NCBI GenBank assembly: GCA_027009115.1
Contig: JALVDI010000229.1
Location: 1 to 33,594 of the forward strand
Reading direction: 5' to 3'
Length of the DNA: 33,594 nucleotides
Origin: Polyangiaceae bacterium
Lineage (GTDB): Bacteria; Myxococcota_A; Polyangia; Polyangiales; Houyiibacteriaceae
Under the pieces are notes generated by a model that worked only from the letters and a program-made list of their open reading frames with translations, was not told where the DNA came from and searched no databases. A program made the translations under genes and the position numbers. Every line of letters starts with the position of its first letter. Positions within the stretch are counted from its first letter, which is position 1. Shown here piece after piece: positions 26,631 through 33,594 of the stretch.

Positions 26631-26652
26631 AGGTTCCACCGCGTCGCTGAAG
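26619..26652. repeat. 14-bp direct repeat over the hpf stop codon
   Basis: CCGCGTCGCTGAAG occurs at 26619-26632 and again at 26639-26652, a 20-base period. The first copy contains the hpf stop (TGA). Most likely a small tandem duplication in the convergent hpf/unknown-gene gap; no regulatory meaning is evident. Confidence 0.8.
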
Positions 26653-26672
26653 CACGGGAGGCTGCGGTCTCC

Positions 26673-27686
26673 TCAGGGCTCGGTGTCGTCGCTGCGTTCG
26701 TGGCGCCGGAGCGCTGCCGCCAGCGCCGAGAGGGGGTCGAACCCCAAGATGTCGCGAACGCTTTCGGCCTGGAGAACCCGGCCGCGCAACATTCGCGCGA
26801 TGGGGAGGACGAGGCCTGCCACATCCAGACCGTCGAGCGCTCGGGCAGAGACCTGTCCCACGCCTCGGACGGCGTCGGCGCTGAGCGCGGCCGCGACGAA
26901 GCCTGGCATCGGGTTGACCACCACGTCGCGCACCGCGATCGCCTTCGCCCAGCGGCCGGGGGTCGACGACGACAGCAACGCACGGAAGGTCGCCGCCTCG
27001 GCGAAGATCCCGAGGTGGACCGGCGCGACCGCCCGGGCCACGGCGTCGACGAAGACCCTGTGATCGCGGCGCCAGTCGCCGCCGAGGGGGCCGGCCCAGC
27101 GTGAGAGGAGGTCCGGGCCCGCGACGAGATCGATGCCCTCCCGGCGCCGCCTGAGCGCCACGGCGGTCCACAGCTCCCCGTCCCAGAGCACGAGCAGCGC
27201 CGCCTTGTCCACGGGGAGGACGAGGTCCATCGCGCGCTGCACTGCCTGCGGCGAGGGGATGGGTACACTCGCCATCGGATTGGGCCAAAGGCGAACGAGG
27301 CCTGCGTCCGCGAGCTCGCGTCCGGCCCGCGCGACCGTCAGCGTCTGGGTGAGGTAGTCCTGCCCCGGCTGGTAGCGCAGCGCCACACGCTCGGCGAGCT
27401 CCTCCATGGCGCCCGCTCGGAGCACGAGGACCCGTCGCGCGCCGGCCTCCGCTGCGAGGGCTCGCAGGGGGGGCAGCTCCTGGCCCGTGTGCGCGTCCGT
27501 GCGCCCGTCGAGGCTGTGCAGTGCGGTCAGGACGAGGTCGTCTTCGTCCACGACCACGGTCAGTGTTCCGGCGGGGCGCTGCCGTGCGCGGACCACCCGG
27601 TCGCGCAGCCCAGGCATGAAGAGGGAGAGCAGGTTCTGCCATGACGTGACGTCGAAGCCCTCGAAGCGCAGATTGCCGGAGATCAT
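26673..27686 (-). CDS. Protein of unknown function, third gene of SDR-GH35 operon
   Basis: A 337-residue product I do not recognise. The track extends it to 29003, but upstream sequence is shadow of the glycosidase gene; the ATG at 27686 overlaps that gene's stop in an ATGA arrangement. Visible features: an N-terminal LRFEGFDVTSWQNLLSLFMPGLRDR, then TLTVVVDEDDLVLTALHSLDGR, a strand-rich middle (ARRVLVLRAGAMEEL, AALLVLWDGELWTAVALRRR) and LLSRWAGPLGGDWRRDH. A C-terminal helical part follows (MLRGRVLQAESVRDILGFDPLSALAAALRRH). No signal peptide, transmembrane segment, Cys or metal motif is seen, so it is likely cytoplasmic. Codon use and frame are consistent with a real gene. Confidence 0.75.
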   Translation of the reverse strand: MISGNLRFEGFDVTSWQNLLSLFMPGLRDRVVRARQRPAGTLTVVVDEDDLVLTALHSLDGRTDAHTGQELPPLRALAAEAGARRVLVLRAGAMEELAERVALRYQPGQDYLTQTLTVARAGRELADAGLVRLWPNPMASVPIPSPQAVQRAMDLVLPVDKAALLVLWDGELWTAVALRRRREGIDLVAGPDLLSRWAGPLGGDWRRDHRVFVDAVARAVAPVHLGIFAEAATFRALLSSSTPGRWAKAIAVRDVVVNPMPGFVAAALSADAVRGVGQVSARALDGLDVAGLVLPIARMLRGRVLQAESVRDILGFDPLSALAAALRRHERSDDTEP

Positions 27687-29707
27687 CGGGGGGCCCTCGC
27701 GCGGGGCCGCCGCTTGCGGATGTCGAGCTTGAGAAGCCGCGTTTGCCGCGCCGCCATGGGCACCTGGAGGCGCTCCTCGCCCTCGAAGCGTTCTTCCGTG
27801 AGCACGTCCTCGGCGAGGGTTGGGCCGGGGAGGGTGATCTCGGCCGTCAGGGGTGACCCTGGGTTGAGCACGAAGAGCGCCACGTCTTCGTCGCCGCGGC
27901 GGTGCACGCTCGTGTCGACCGGAGGCAGCGCCGCGTAGGGGCGCTCCAAGTCGAACCGATCGACCCAGTCGTGCACGAGCGCGTGGGCCATCTCGTGGGT
28001 GACACGAGTCGGAGGCGCGCCGCCCGGGCGATCGAAGACCCGCGGCCGAAGCGTCTCGTCGAGGCTCGGCAGGTGTGGCCCGTAGACGACGTGGACCCGC
28101 TCGGCGAGCTCGAGCAGGCGCTCCCAGCGCTCGGCGGAGGCCAGCTCGAAGGCCGGCGCGAACACCACGCGGCGAGAGGCCAGGCGCGCGGCCGGGGCTT
28201 CCGAGTCGACGTAGACATAGGGCACGTTGGCCGCCGTCAGCGCCTCGGCCATGCGCTCGAGCAGCTCCCACCAGGCGAGCTGGATGGGCTCGTCGAAACC
28301 CAGCCGGTCGGATCGGCAGGCGTCGATGGGCGTGCCCCCGAGGGCCTCGAGGGTGGCCGGGCTCATCGCGCCCAGCAGGTGGCAAGCGCGGGCCAGGCGT
28401 GCGTACTCGCGAGGCCACACGAGCGCGACTTCGGCCCTTCGCTCGAGCTCGTGGAAGCGCATCTGTTCGAGGGCGTGCAGGAGGCGACGCCAGTCCGAGG
28501 CCTCGTTCCGAGGGCGACCGTCGGCGTCGATCGGCGCGCCGTACCAGCGGTCGCGGTCGACAGCCATGTAGAGGTTGAAGCCGCGCACCCCGTAGGCGAG
28601 CGCGGTGAGGGCCGTCGTCAGGCTGTCGTGATGTGACAGAGGCGTGAACCACGGCGGGGCCCCGACCCCGAGCTCGGGCGCGTAAGGGGTGGCGCAGGTG
28701 CCGGCAAGATAGAGCGTGCGACGCTTGACGGTCTGCATCTCGTGCGCCGGGTGGTAGTAGTCCAACCCGACGAGGTCCACCTCCCTCGCGAGGCTCGGGA
28801 CGCTCACCGGAAGTCCCCCGTCGCCGAGGCTGACGTTGTGGACCGTCGGCGCGCGCAGCCCGGCGTGCTCCATGCGCTTGCGGATGCGGCCGATCGCTCC
28901 GCTCAGCAGTGCCTCGTGGAACGCTGCCCAGTCGAGCTGGCGGGCCAGCGCGCCGGGCCCTTCGGATCCGTCGAAGACCGTTGGCGCACTCACCTCGGCC
29001 CACCCCGTGTACTCGGCTCCGTGGGCGCGGGCGACGCTTTCCAGGTCCCCGTAGCGCTCGGCGAGGAAGCTATGCCACAGCCCCAGGGCGTCGTCGTGGT
29101 AGTCTTGGCAGAACGGGCCGTTGCGGAAGAAGAAGCCGCCCTCGTTGTCGACTTGGAGCAGCACCACCGGCCCATCGGGCCAGATGCGCGGCCCGACGAC
29201 TCGACCAACGGCCTTCATCCAGCCGCCGACCTCTTCGAGGTAGGCCTCGCTCGCGTACGAGGGTACCGGGAACATGCGTGGCGGAAAGTAAAGGAGCACG
29301 GGGTTTCCCCGCGGGCTCTTCGCCTGGCATTCCGGGTCCTCGAGCACCCTCGGGGGGATCCCAAAGTGGGTCAGCTCCGCGTTGATGTGCGGGCCCGGTC
29401 GCAGGAAGACGCGCAGGCCGAGCTCTTCGGCGAGATCCAAAAAGGCCCCGAGATCCTTGCGGCGGTCGCGCTCGCCGAAGTCGAACTCGCCTGGAGCCAC
29501 CTCGTGGACGCTCCAGGGCACGTAGCTTTCGACCATCGGAAGATGGAGCGAGCGGATCTGTTCGAGGGCTGGGCGCCAGCTCTCGACCGGGAGCCGCCAG
29601 TAGTGCACCGCGCCGCTACGGAGGGGCACGTGCTCGTCGTCGAGCTGCACGGTGGCGCCGTCCAGTCGTGGAGCGCGGCGCCGGCGGGCCGAGGGAGGCT
29701 TGCTCAC
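27683..29707 (-). CDS. Glycoside hydrolase family 35-like beta-galactosidase
   Basis: A 674-residue (beta/alpha)8 glycosidase. GH35 signatures near the N-terminus: SGAVHYWRLPVESWRPALEQIRSLHLPMVESYVPWSVHE, then LRPGPHINAELTHFGIPPRVL and LLQVDNEGG (proton donor Glu189). Glu in TPYAPELGVGAPPW is a candidate nucleophile. Canonical GH35 reads QxENEYG; here it is QVDNEGG, so it is a divergent member and galactose specificity is uncertain. C-terminal beta domains follow (VALFVLNPGSPLTAEITLPG). No signal peptide is visible, implying a cytoplasmic enzyme. I use GTG at 29707, one base after the SDR stop, because the track's extra 71 residues are Arg/Ser-rich shadow. The stop overlaps the next gene as ATGA. 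It is the middle gene of a tight three-gene operon. Confidence 0.87.
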   Translation of the reverse strand: MSKPPSARRRRAPRLDGATVQLDDEHVPLRSGAVHYWRLPVESWRPALEQIRSLHLPMVESYVPWSVHEVAPGEFDFGERDRRKDLGAFLDLAEELGLRVFLRPGPHINAELTHFGIPPRVLEDPECQAKSPRGNPVLLYFPPRMFPVPSYASEAYLEEVGGWMKAVGRVVGPRIWPDGPVVLLQVDNEGGFFFRNGPFCQDYHDDALGLWHSFLAERYGDLESVARAHGAEYTGWAEVSAPTVFDGSEGPGALARQLDWAAFHEALLSGAIGRIRKRMEHAGLRAPTVHNVSLGDGGLPVSVPSLAREVDLVGLDYYHPAHEMQTVKRRTLYLAGTCATPYAPELGVGAPPWFTPLSHHDSLTTALTALAYGVRGFNLYMAVDRDRWYGAPIDADGRPRNEASDWRRLLHALEQMRFHELERRAEVALVWPREYARLARACHLLGAMSPATLEALGGTPIDACRSDRLGFDEPIQLAWWELLERMAEALTAANVPYVYVDSEAPAARLASRRVVFAPAFELASAERWERLLELAERVHVVYGPHLPSLDETLRPRVFDRPGGAPPTRVTHEMAHALVHDWVDRFDLERPYAALPPVDTSVHRRGDEDVALFVLNPGSPLTAEITLPGPTLAEDVLTEERFEGEERLQVPMAARQTRLLKLDIRKRRPRARAPR

Positions 29708-29708
29708 G

Positions 29709-30605
29709 TCAGAGCTTGCCGAGGACCTTGGCCAGGGCTTGGTCGGTGCCCGAATAGCTCTGGGCGCCGTCCAGGGTGGTGATGGCGTCCCAGCGCTCCG
29801 CCACGTCCTCGATCGAGAAGGCCGCGTCGAACACCGTCCCGGGGCCCTCGAGCGTTTCGATGCGCGAGACGTACCCGCCGCCCGCCGAGAGCACTTGCCC
29901 CGATACGGGACAGCGCTCACTGGCGAGGTACGCCACCACCGGTGACACCCGCTCCGGCTCGAGCTTGGCGAGGATGGCCTCGGGTAGGAGCGCTTCGGTC
30001 ATGCGGCTGCGGGCGATCGGCGCGATGGCGTTGACCTTGATGTTCTTCTTGGCGCCTTCGATCGCGAGGACCTTCGTGAGCCCGACGATGCCCATCTTCG
30101 CGGCACCGTAGTTCGCCTGCCCGAAGTTGCCGAAGAGCCCGGCAACGCTGGTCGTGTTCACGATGCGCCCGTAGCCCTGCTCCCGCAGGTGGGGCCACGC
30201 GGCGTGGCTGACATGCATCGTGCCGGCGAGGTGGACGGCGAGGACTGCGTCCCACTGCTCCAGGGTCATCTTGTGGAAGCTCGCGTCGCGGAGGATGCCG
30301 GCGTTGTTGACGACGATGTCCACGCGTCCGAAAGCCTCGAGAGCCGCCCTCACGATCGCCGCGCCGCCCTCGGCGCTCGCGACGGAGTCGTAGCTTGCGA
30401 CCGCCTCGCCGCCGGCGGCGCGGATCTCGTCGACGACCGCGTCCGCTGCCGAGTGGCTCCCGCCGCTCCCGTCGACGGAGCCCCCCAGGTCGTTGACGAC
30501 GACCTTGGCGCCGCGGCCGGCGAGGAGCAGCGCATGGCTGCGGCCGAGGCCACCTCCGGCGCCGGTCACGATGGCTACGCGGTCTTGGAATGTGATGTCG
30601 GCCAT
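29709..30605 (-). CDS. Short-chain dehydrogenase, MFE-2 / 3-hydroxyacyl-CoA dehydrogenase type
   Basis: A 298-residue NAD(P)-dependent SDR. Cofactor loop TGAGGGLGR (14-22), NNAG motif, catalytic Ser153, Tyr166 and Lys170 (TTSVAG then YGAAK). The segment VVNDLGGSVDGSGGSHSAADAVVDEIRAAGGEAVASYDSV is characteristic of the dehydrogenase domain of multifunctional enzyme type 2 (17-beta-HSD4-like), which oxidises 3-hydroxyacyl-CoA in beta-oxidation. The fused hydratase and SCP2 domains of MFE-2 are absent, and the last 60 residues form a C-terminal extension. It leads an operon with a GH35 glycosidase and an unknown protein. GAGGG precedes the ATG and a candidate promoter lies just upstream. Confidence 0.9.
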   Translation of the reverse strand: MADITFQDRVAIVTGAGGGLGRSHALLLAGRGAKVVVNDLGGSVDGSGGSHSAADAVVDEIRAAGGEAVASYDSVASAEGGAAIVRAALEAFGRVDIVVNNAGILRDASFHKMTLEQWDAVLAVHLAGTMHVSHAAWPHLREQGYGRIVNTTSVAGLFGNFGQANYGAAKMGIVGLTKVLAIEGAKKNIKVNAIAPIARSRMTEALLPEAILAKLEPERVSPVVAYLASERCPVSGQVLSAGGGYVSRIETLEGPGTVFDAAFSIEDVAERWDAITTLDGAQSYSGTDQALAKVLGKL

Positions 30606-30631
30606 GGCTTTCCCTCGTGAGGTGGGTGGCG

Positions 30632-30660
30632 AGGGTAGGCCCGCGCTGCTTTTCGTTCAA
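30632..30660 (-). promoter_or_regulatory. Candidate promoter of the SDR-GH35 operon
   Basis: On the minus strand, TTGAAC (30660-30655), a 17-base spacer, then TACCCT (30637-30632), about 27 bases upstream of the SDR ATG. It fits a housekeeping-sigma layout with a weak -10, and places a short leader containing a GAGGG ribosome binding site ahead of the gene. No operator-like repeat is visible. Confidence 0.35.
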
Positions 30661-30693
30661 CACGCAAGGCGCCTCCTCGGGGCAGCCGCACGG

Positions 30694-30707
30694 GGAGCGC
30701 GCGCTCC
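30694..30707. repeat. 14-bp perfect palindrome
   Basis: GGAGCGC directly abutting GCGCTCC, with no loop, in the 175-base gap between the secreted-protein gene and the SDR gene. There is no T-run on either strand, so it is not a standard terminator. It could be a protein-binding site, or chance in GC-rich DNA. Confidence 0.6.
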
Positions 30708-30780
30708 GCCCTTTGGGGGCGTCCCGACCGGCGGGCCGTCCGCGGAGCCTCGCGGCGCTGGCCTGGATCCGAGTCGGTCC

Positions 30781-31377
30781 TCAGCTCTCGGGGCCGTAGA
30801 AGACGACGTCTTCGACGATGTCCTGGAGCTGCACCCGCCCGCGGTGATGGAGTGCGCGCACGTAGAGCTGCAGGAGTTGGCCCATGACGAACATCTGCCC
30901 GTCTCGTGGCGTGACTTTGAAGTGGCGCGGGGCTGGGTTCTCCACGGAGGCGACGGATCGCCGGCTCGCGATCGCCTCCCGGAAGGCTCCGTCTTGGCTT
31001 GGATCGAAGCTCTCGCGCATCTCCAGCTCGAAGGTCCCCAGCACCCCCGTGCCGCGGAGCGTGATGCGGGCTTCGGGCACCACGGCCTGAATCTTGGCGT
31101 TGAGCTCGCTCAGGCGCACCTGCTGACCCGGCCTGACGCGAAAGTTGAGCTCGTTGCCGCGGCAGTGGAGCACTTCGATGCTGTCCAGGGAGGCGAAGCC
31201 CTCGCACACCGCGTGCTGCTGTTCTGGGGTCGCCGACCACTGCCACGCGAAGCGCATGCTCGGTGCGTCGCTGCGGTAGCCCTGGCGAACGCCTTGCGCG
31301 GCGCCGGCCACGGCGAAGGACAAGCATCCGAGAAGCGCCGCCGTCGTCGTCACCGTTATCTTCCTCGTGGGGCTCAT
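30781..31377 (-). CDS. Secreted protein of unknown function
   Basis: A 198-residue product with a signal peptide (KITVTTTAALLGCLSFAVAGAAQG) and mature start near GVRQGYRSDAPSMRF. Two Cys (HAVCEGF and VLHCRG) could form a disulfide. A region QQVRLSELNAKIQAVVPEARITLRGTG follows, then FELEMRESFDPSQDG, ending in a helical segment (FVMGQLLQLYVRALHHRGRVQLQDIVEDVVFY). I recognise no family. The track extends it to 32181 through crcB and ubiB shadow; the ATG at 31377 is preceded at optimal spacing by AAGGAGGAA (31383-31391), one of the strongest Shine-Dalgarno sequences in the window, suggesting high translation. Its relation to the downstream SDR operon, 175 bases on, is unclear. Confidence 0.8.
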   Translation of the reverse strand: MSPTRKITVTTTAALLGCLSFAVAGAAQGVRQGYRSDAPSMRFAWQWSATPEQQHAVCEGFASLDSIEVLHCRGNELNFRVRPGQQVRLSELNAKIQAVVPEARITLRGTGVLGTFELEMRESFDPSQDGAFREAIASRRSVASVENPAPRHFKVTPRDGQMFVMGQLLQLYVRALHHRGRVQLQDIVEDVVFYGPES

Positions 31378-31520
31378 GGCAGTTCCTCCTTTTCGTTTGC
31401 GTAGCGAAGCATGCCTCGCCGCCTCCGGAGAGGTCGAGGCGCCGTGTGCCGGTGTACGGTCGCCGCGTCGGAGGACTTGAGCAACCGCGTGAAGCGCTCG
31501 CCAAGTGCACCGTCGTGCCG

Positions 31521-31895
31521 TCAGCGAAAGAGCCGCGCCAGGGCGATCCCCGCGAGACCCGCGAGCAGGCAGGCGCCGACCGTCGCGACGAGGTAGGCGC
31601 CCGCCCTCAGCGGCGCTTCTCCCAGCAGCTTGACGAGCTCGAGGTTGAAGCTGCTGTAGGTCGTGAAGCCCCCCATCACGCCGGTGCCCAGCACCAGGCG
31701 TGCGTCGACCTGGGCGATCGCGCGGCCTTCGCCCCAGACGAAGACGACCCCGAGCAAGAAGGAGCCGAGCACGTTCGCCACGAACGTTCCGCCGGGGAAC
31801 CACGCGTCTCCGCACAGGCGCTGACCGAGGAGGGCGAGGGCGTAGCGCATCGCGGTGCCGACCGCGCCGCCGAGGGGCACGAGGATCCAGGCCAT
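31521..31895 (-). CDS. crcB: Fluoride channel CrcB (Fluc)
   Basis: Fluc proteins are small dual-topology membrane channels that expel fluoride. The 124-residue product has four hydrophobic helices and family motifs: GGAVGTAMRY in helix 1, GTFVANVLGSFLLG (conserved Asn) in helix 2 and GTGVMGGFTTYSSFNLE, the pore signature GGFTTFSTF with Tyr for Phe and Ser for Thr, in helix 3. The ATG at 31895 shares its A with the ubiB stop (TGATG), so it is translated by coupling. No fluoride riboswitch was recognised; crcB appears to depend on the ubiB transcript. Confidence 0.94.
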   Translation of the reverse strand: MAWILVPLGGAVGTAMRYALALLGQRLCGDAWFPGGTFVANVLGSFLLGVVFVWGEGRAIAQVDARLVLGTGVMGGFTTYSSFNLELVKLLGEAPLRAGAYLVATVGACLLAGLAGIALARLFR

Positions 31896-33562
31896 CAGTC
31901 GCGGTCGCGTCGCTGGTTGAGAAGGAAGACCAAGGTGGAGTGGGCCGCAGCATAACCGACACCGGCGGCCAGGAGTGCCCCGCCGACCCACTTCTCCCCG
32001 ACGGCCAGCAGGATGCTTCCCCCGAGGATCGTCGCGGCGACCACGAGCCCGCTGAAGACCCGGCGACCGAGCCGATCGGCGCCCTCGAAGAGGCTGGGCT
32101 CCCGCACCTGGACGCGGAACGCGCCGGCCCGGAGGTCTTCGAGGATCTCCTGGATCTGCAGCGGCATCTCTTGAGCCGCATTGCTCAGCCGCATGAGCCC
32201 ACGGAGGAACTCCTGGGTGATGCGCTCGGGCGAATACCGCTGCTGGATCAGCCGCAGGAAGTACGGCTTGACCTCCTCGAAGATATCGAGCTCCGGGTAG
32301 ATCTCGCGGCCCACGCCCTCGACGGTCATCAGGGCCTTGCCCATCATCAAGAACCCCGCGGGGATCTCGATCGAATAGCGGCGCGCTCCGTCGACGAGAT
32401 CTTTGAGGAGCATTCCGAGATCGATTTCGCCGAGCTTCTTGCCGAGGTACTTCTGCGCCAGCAGCGTCACCTCGGCCTCGAAGGCCTGGCGATCGACCTT
32501 CTTCGTCGCGCGCCCGATGGCCCAGAGGGCGTCGGCGATGCCGCGATAGTCCTCGCGCACCGCTGCGACCATGAGGTCGATCGTGCGGTCGCGGAGCTGC
32601 GGGGTCAGGTGACCGACGAGCCCGAGGTCCAGCATCGCGACGACGGGACGGGCGGGCGTCCCCATGATGAACACGTTTCCCGGGTGCGGATCGGCGTGGA
32701 AGAAGCCGTCTTCGAAAATTTGCTGGATGATGATGTCGATGGCGGTCTTGGCGATCGCTTCGCCGCTGAAGCCCGCCGCGATGGCGTCGTGGACCTTCAT
32801 GCCATCGAGGAACTCCAAGGTCAGCACGCGACGGCTGCTCGCTTCGCGGTAGACCTTCGGGAACTTCACGTAGGGCTTGCGCTCGAAGTTGCGCGCGAAG
32901 CGTTCGGCGTTGTCCGCTTCGAGCACGAAGTCGAGCTCGGCGCTCACGGCGCGGTCGAACTCGTTGACCATCTTGACCGGCTGGTAGAGCTTGGCTTCCG
33001 GTATCGAGCGCTCGATGGCGTGGGCGAGCCAGTAGAGCAGATCGATGTCCAGCTCCATGGTCTTGCGCACGTGAGGCCGCTGGACCTTGACGACGACGTC
33101 TTCGATGCCCGTGTCGGTCTTGAGCTTTGCCCGGTGGACTTGGCCGATGGACGCCGAGGCCAAAGGTTGCTCGTCGAAGCTCTCGAAGATCGTGTCGACG
33201 GACGCGCCGAGCTCGCTCTCGATGAGCGGCCGGATCGACTCGATGGGTTCGGGGGGGACCGCGTCCTGTAGCTTCTTGAGATCCTGCACGACCTCTGCGG
33301 GGAAGAGGTCCGGGCGCGTCGAGGCGATCTGCCCAAGCTTGACGAAGCTCGGTCCGAGCTCCTGGAGCACCTCGCACACCCGCTCACCCAGGCGCTTGGG
33401 ATCCGCGCGGGCCTTCCGGCGGCCCGGGACGAGCGCGCTCAGCCCGGTCCGCTGAACGACCTCCCCGAACCCGTGGCGCACGAGGACCGCGACGATCTGG
33501 CGGAGCCGGTCGAGGTCCTTGACCGTGTTGAGGAGGTTGGGCCCGGCCATCGGCGGGAGCAT
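31895..33562 (-). CDS. ubiB: UbiB/ABC1-family atypical kinase (AarF-like)
   Basis: Members are ancient protein-kinase-like ATPases needed for isoprenoid quinone synthesis or lipid homeostasis. The 555-residue product contains the family hallmarks: KxGQ motif FVKLGQIASTRPD (Lys75, Gln78), the Ala-rich nucleotide loop ASIGQVHRA (residues 137-145) and VVVKVQRP (Lys159). Next come AELDFVLEADNAERF, DGFFHADPHPGN and the metal-binding LDLG. Two hydrophobic helices at the C-terminus (SGLVVAATILGGSILLAV, WVGGALLAAGVGYAAA) anchor it in the membrane. I use ATG 33562; ATG 33550 (MAGPNLL) is equally possible. The upstream promoter lies beyond or at the window edge. Quinone involvement is inferred from the family. 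Confidence 0.93.
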   Translation of the reverse strand: MLPPMAGPNLLNTVKDLDRLRQIVAVLVRHGFGEVVQRTGLSALVPGRRKARADPKRLGERVCEVLQELGPSFVKLGQIASTRPDLFPAEVVQDLKKLQDAVPPEPIESIRPLIESELGASVDTIFESFDEQPLASASIGQVHRAKLKTDTGIEDVVVKVQRPHVRKTMELDIDLLYWLAHAIERSIPEAKLYQPVKMVNEFDRAVSAELDFVLEADNAERFARNFERKPYVKFPKVYREASSRRVLTLEFLDGMKVHDAIAAGFSGEAIAKTAIDIIIQQIFEDGFFHADPHPGNVFIMGTPARPVVAMLDLGLVGHLTPQLRDRTIDLMVAAVREDYRGIADALWAIGRATKKVDRQAFEAEVTLLAQKYLGKKLGEIDLGMLLKDLVDGARRYSIEIPAGFLMMGKALMTVEGVGREIYPELDIFEEVKPYFLRLIQQRYSPERITQEFLRGLMRLSNAAQEMPLQIQEILEDLRAGAFRVQVREPSLFEGADRLGRRVFSGLVVAATILGGSILLAVGEKWVGGALLAAGVGYAAAHSTLVFLLNQRRDRD

Positions 33563-33594
33563 AGCCCGGACCCGGGCGCCGACGAGGTTCTCTC

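Noticed and set aside
31378-31520. Fluoride riboswitch near crcB
   Set aside because: crcB starts inside the ubiB stop codon, and no riboswitch-like conserved core is recognisable upstream of either gene.
31700-33271. 523-residue plus-strand ORF opposite ubiB
   Set aside because: ubiB has all family motifs on the minus strand; this is its complement.

Overview
The window is about 33.6 kb of very GC-rich, tightly packed bacterial chromosome. An MglA-like GTPase, a Hanks-type kinase with an HRDFSPSN catalytic loop, several Cys-rich or Asp/Glu-rich lipoproteins, and a large carboxypeptidase-regulatory-repeat protein ending in a PDZ domain together point to a myxobacterium (Myxococcota, perhaps Polyangia/Sandaracinaceae-like). 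That placement is inferred from gene content, not from a marker-gene comparison. I see no tRNA, rRNA, CRISPR array, insertion sequence, integrase or prophage, and no obvious islands of foreign composition. Many genes start with GTG and overlap their neighbours by 1 to 13 bases, so translational coupling is probably common. I call 27 protein-coding genes; most of the long ORFs in the supplied track are opposite-strand or frame-shifted shadows.

Layout. 1-0.9 kb: start of a secreted M1-type aminopeptidase running off the left edge (minus strand, absent from the ORF track). 0.95-8.3 kb (plus): tsaE, carB, greA, then a polytopic membrane protein with a sulfatase/phosphatase-fold domain and HEAT repeats. 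8.2-9.6 kb (minus): a Cys-rich lipoprotein overlapping a membrane protein with two PH-like domains, whose 3' end overlaps the sulfatase-like gene antiparallel. 9.7-11.6 kb (plus): MglA-like GTPase followed by a metallo-beta-lactamase-fold hydrolase. 11.6-14.4 kb (minus): the carboxypeptidase-regulatory/PDZ protein. 14.5-16.1 kb (plus): RluA-family pseudouridine synthase and a lipoprotein. 16.2-19.1 kb (minus): nitrilase-superfamily hydrolase, lipoprotein and soluble Ser/Thr kinase in one likely transcript. 19.1-21.9 kb (plus): a DsbD-alpha-like lipoprotein overlapping a PrkA-family AAA+ kinase.

22-25 kb (minus): AstD-family aldehyde dehydrogenase, a 12-Cys lipoprotein, and lexA with a perfect palindromic candidate operator upstream. 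25.1-26.6 kb (plus): an envelope protein carrying a 3 x 24 bp in-frame repeat, then a universal stress protein and a short ribosome-hibernation factor as a pair. 26.7-31.4 kb (minus): a secreted protein with a strong Shine-Dalgarno sequence, then an SDR / GH35 glycosidase / unknown-protein operon with a candidate promoter. 31.5-33.6 kb (minus): ubiB-like kinase and crcB overlapping by one base.

The genes fall into housekeeping (tsaE, carB, greA, rluA, lexA, usp-hpf, crcB, ubiB) and lineage-type envelope and signalling functions. I do not see a clear defence or biosynthetic system. The best candidates for undescribed biology are the membrane sulfatase-HEAT protein lacking the formylglycine motif, the SDR-GH35-unknown operon, the PH-like membrane protein with its Cys-rich lipoprotein, and the operator region between lexA and the divergent envelope gene.
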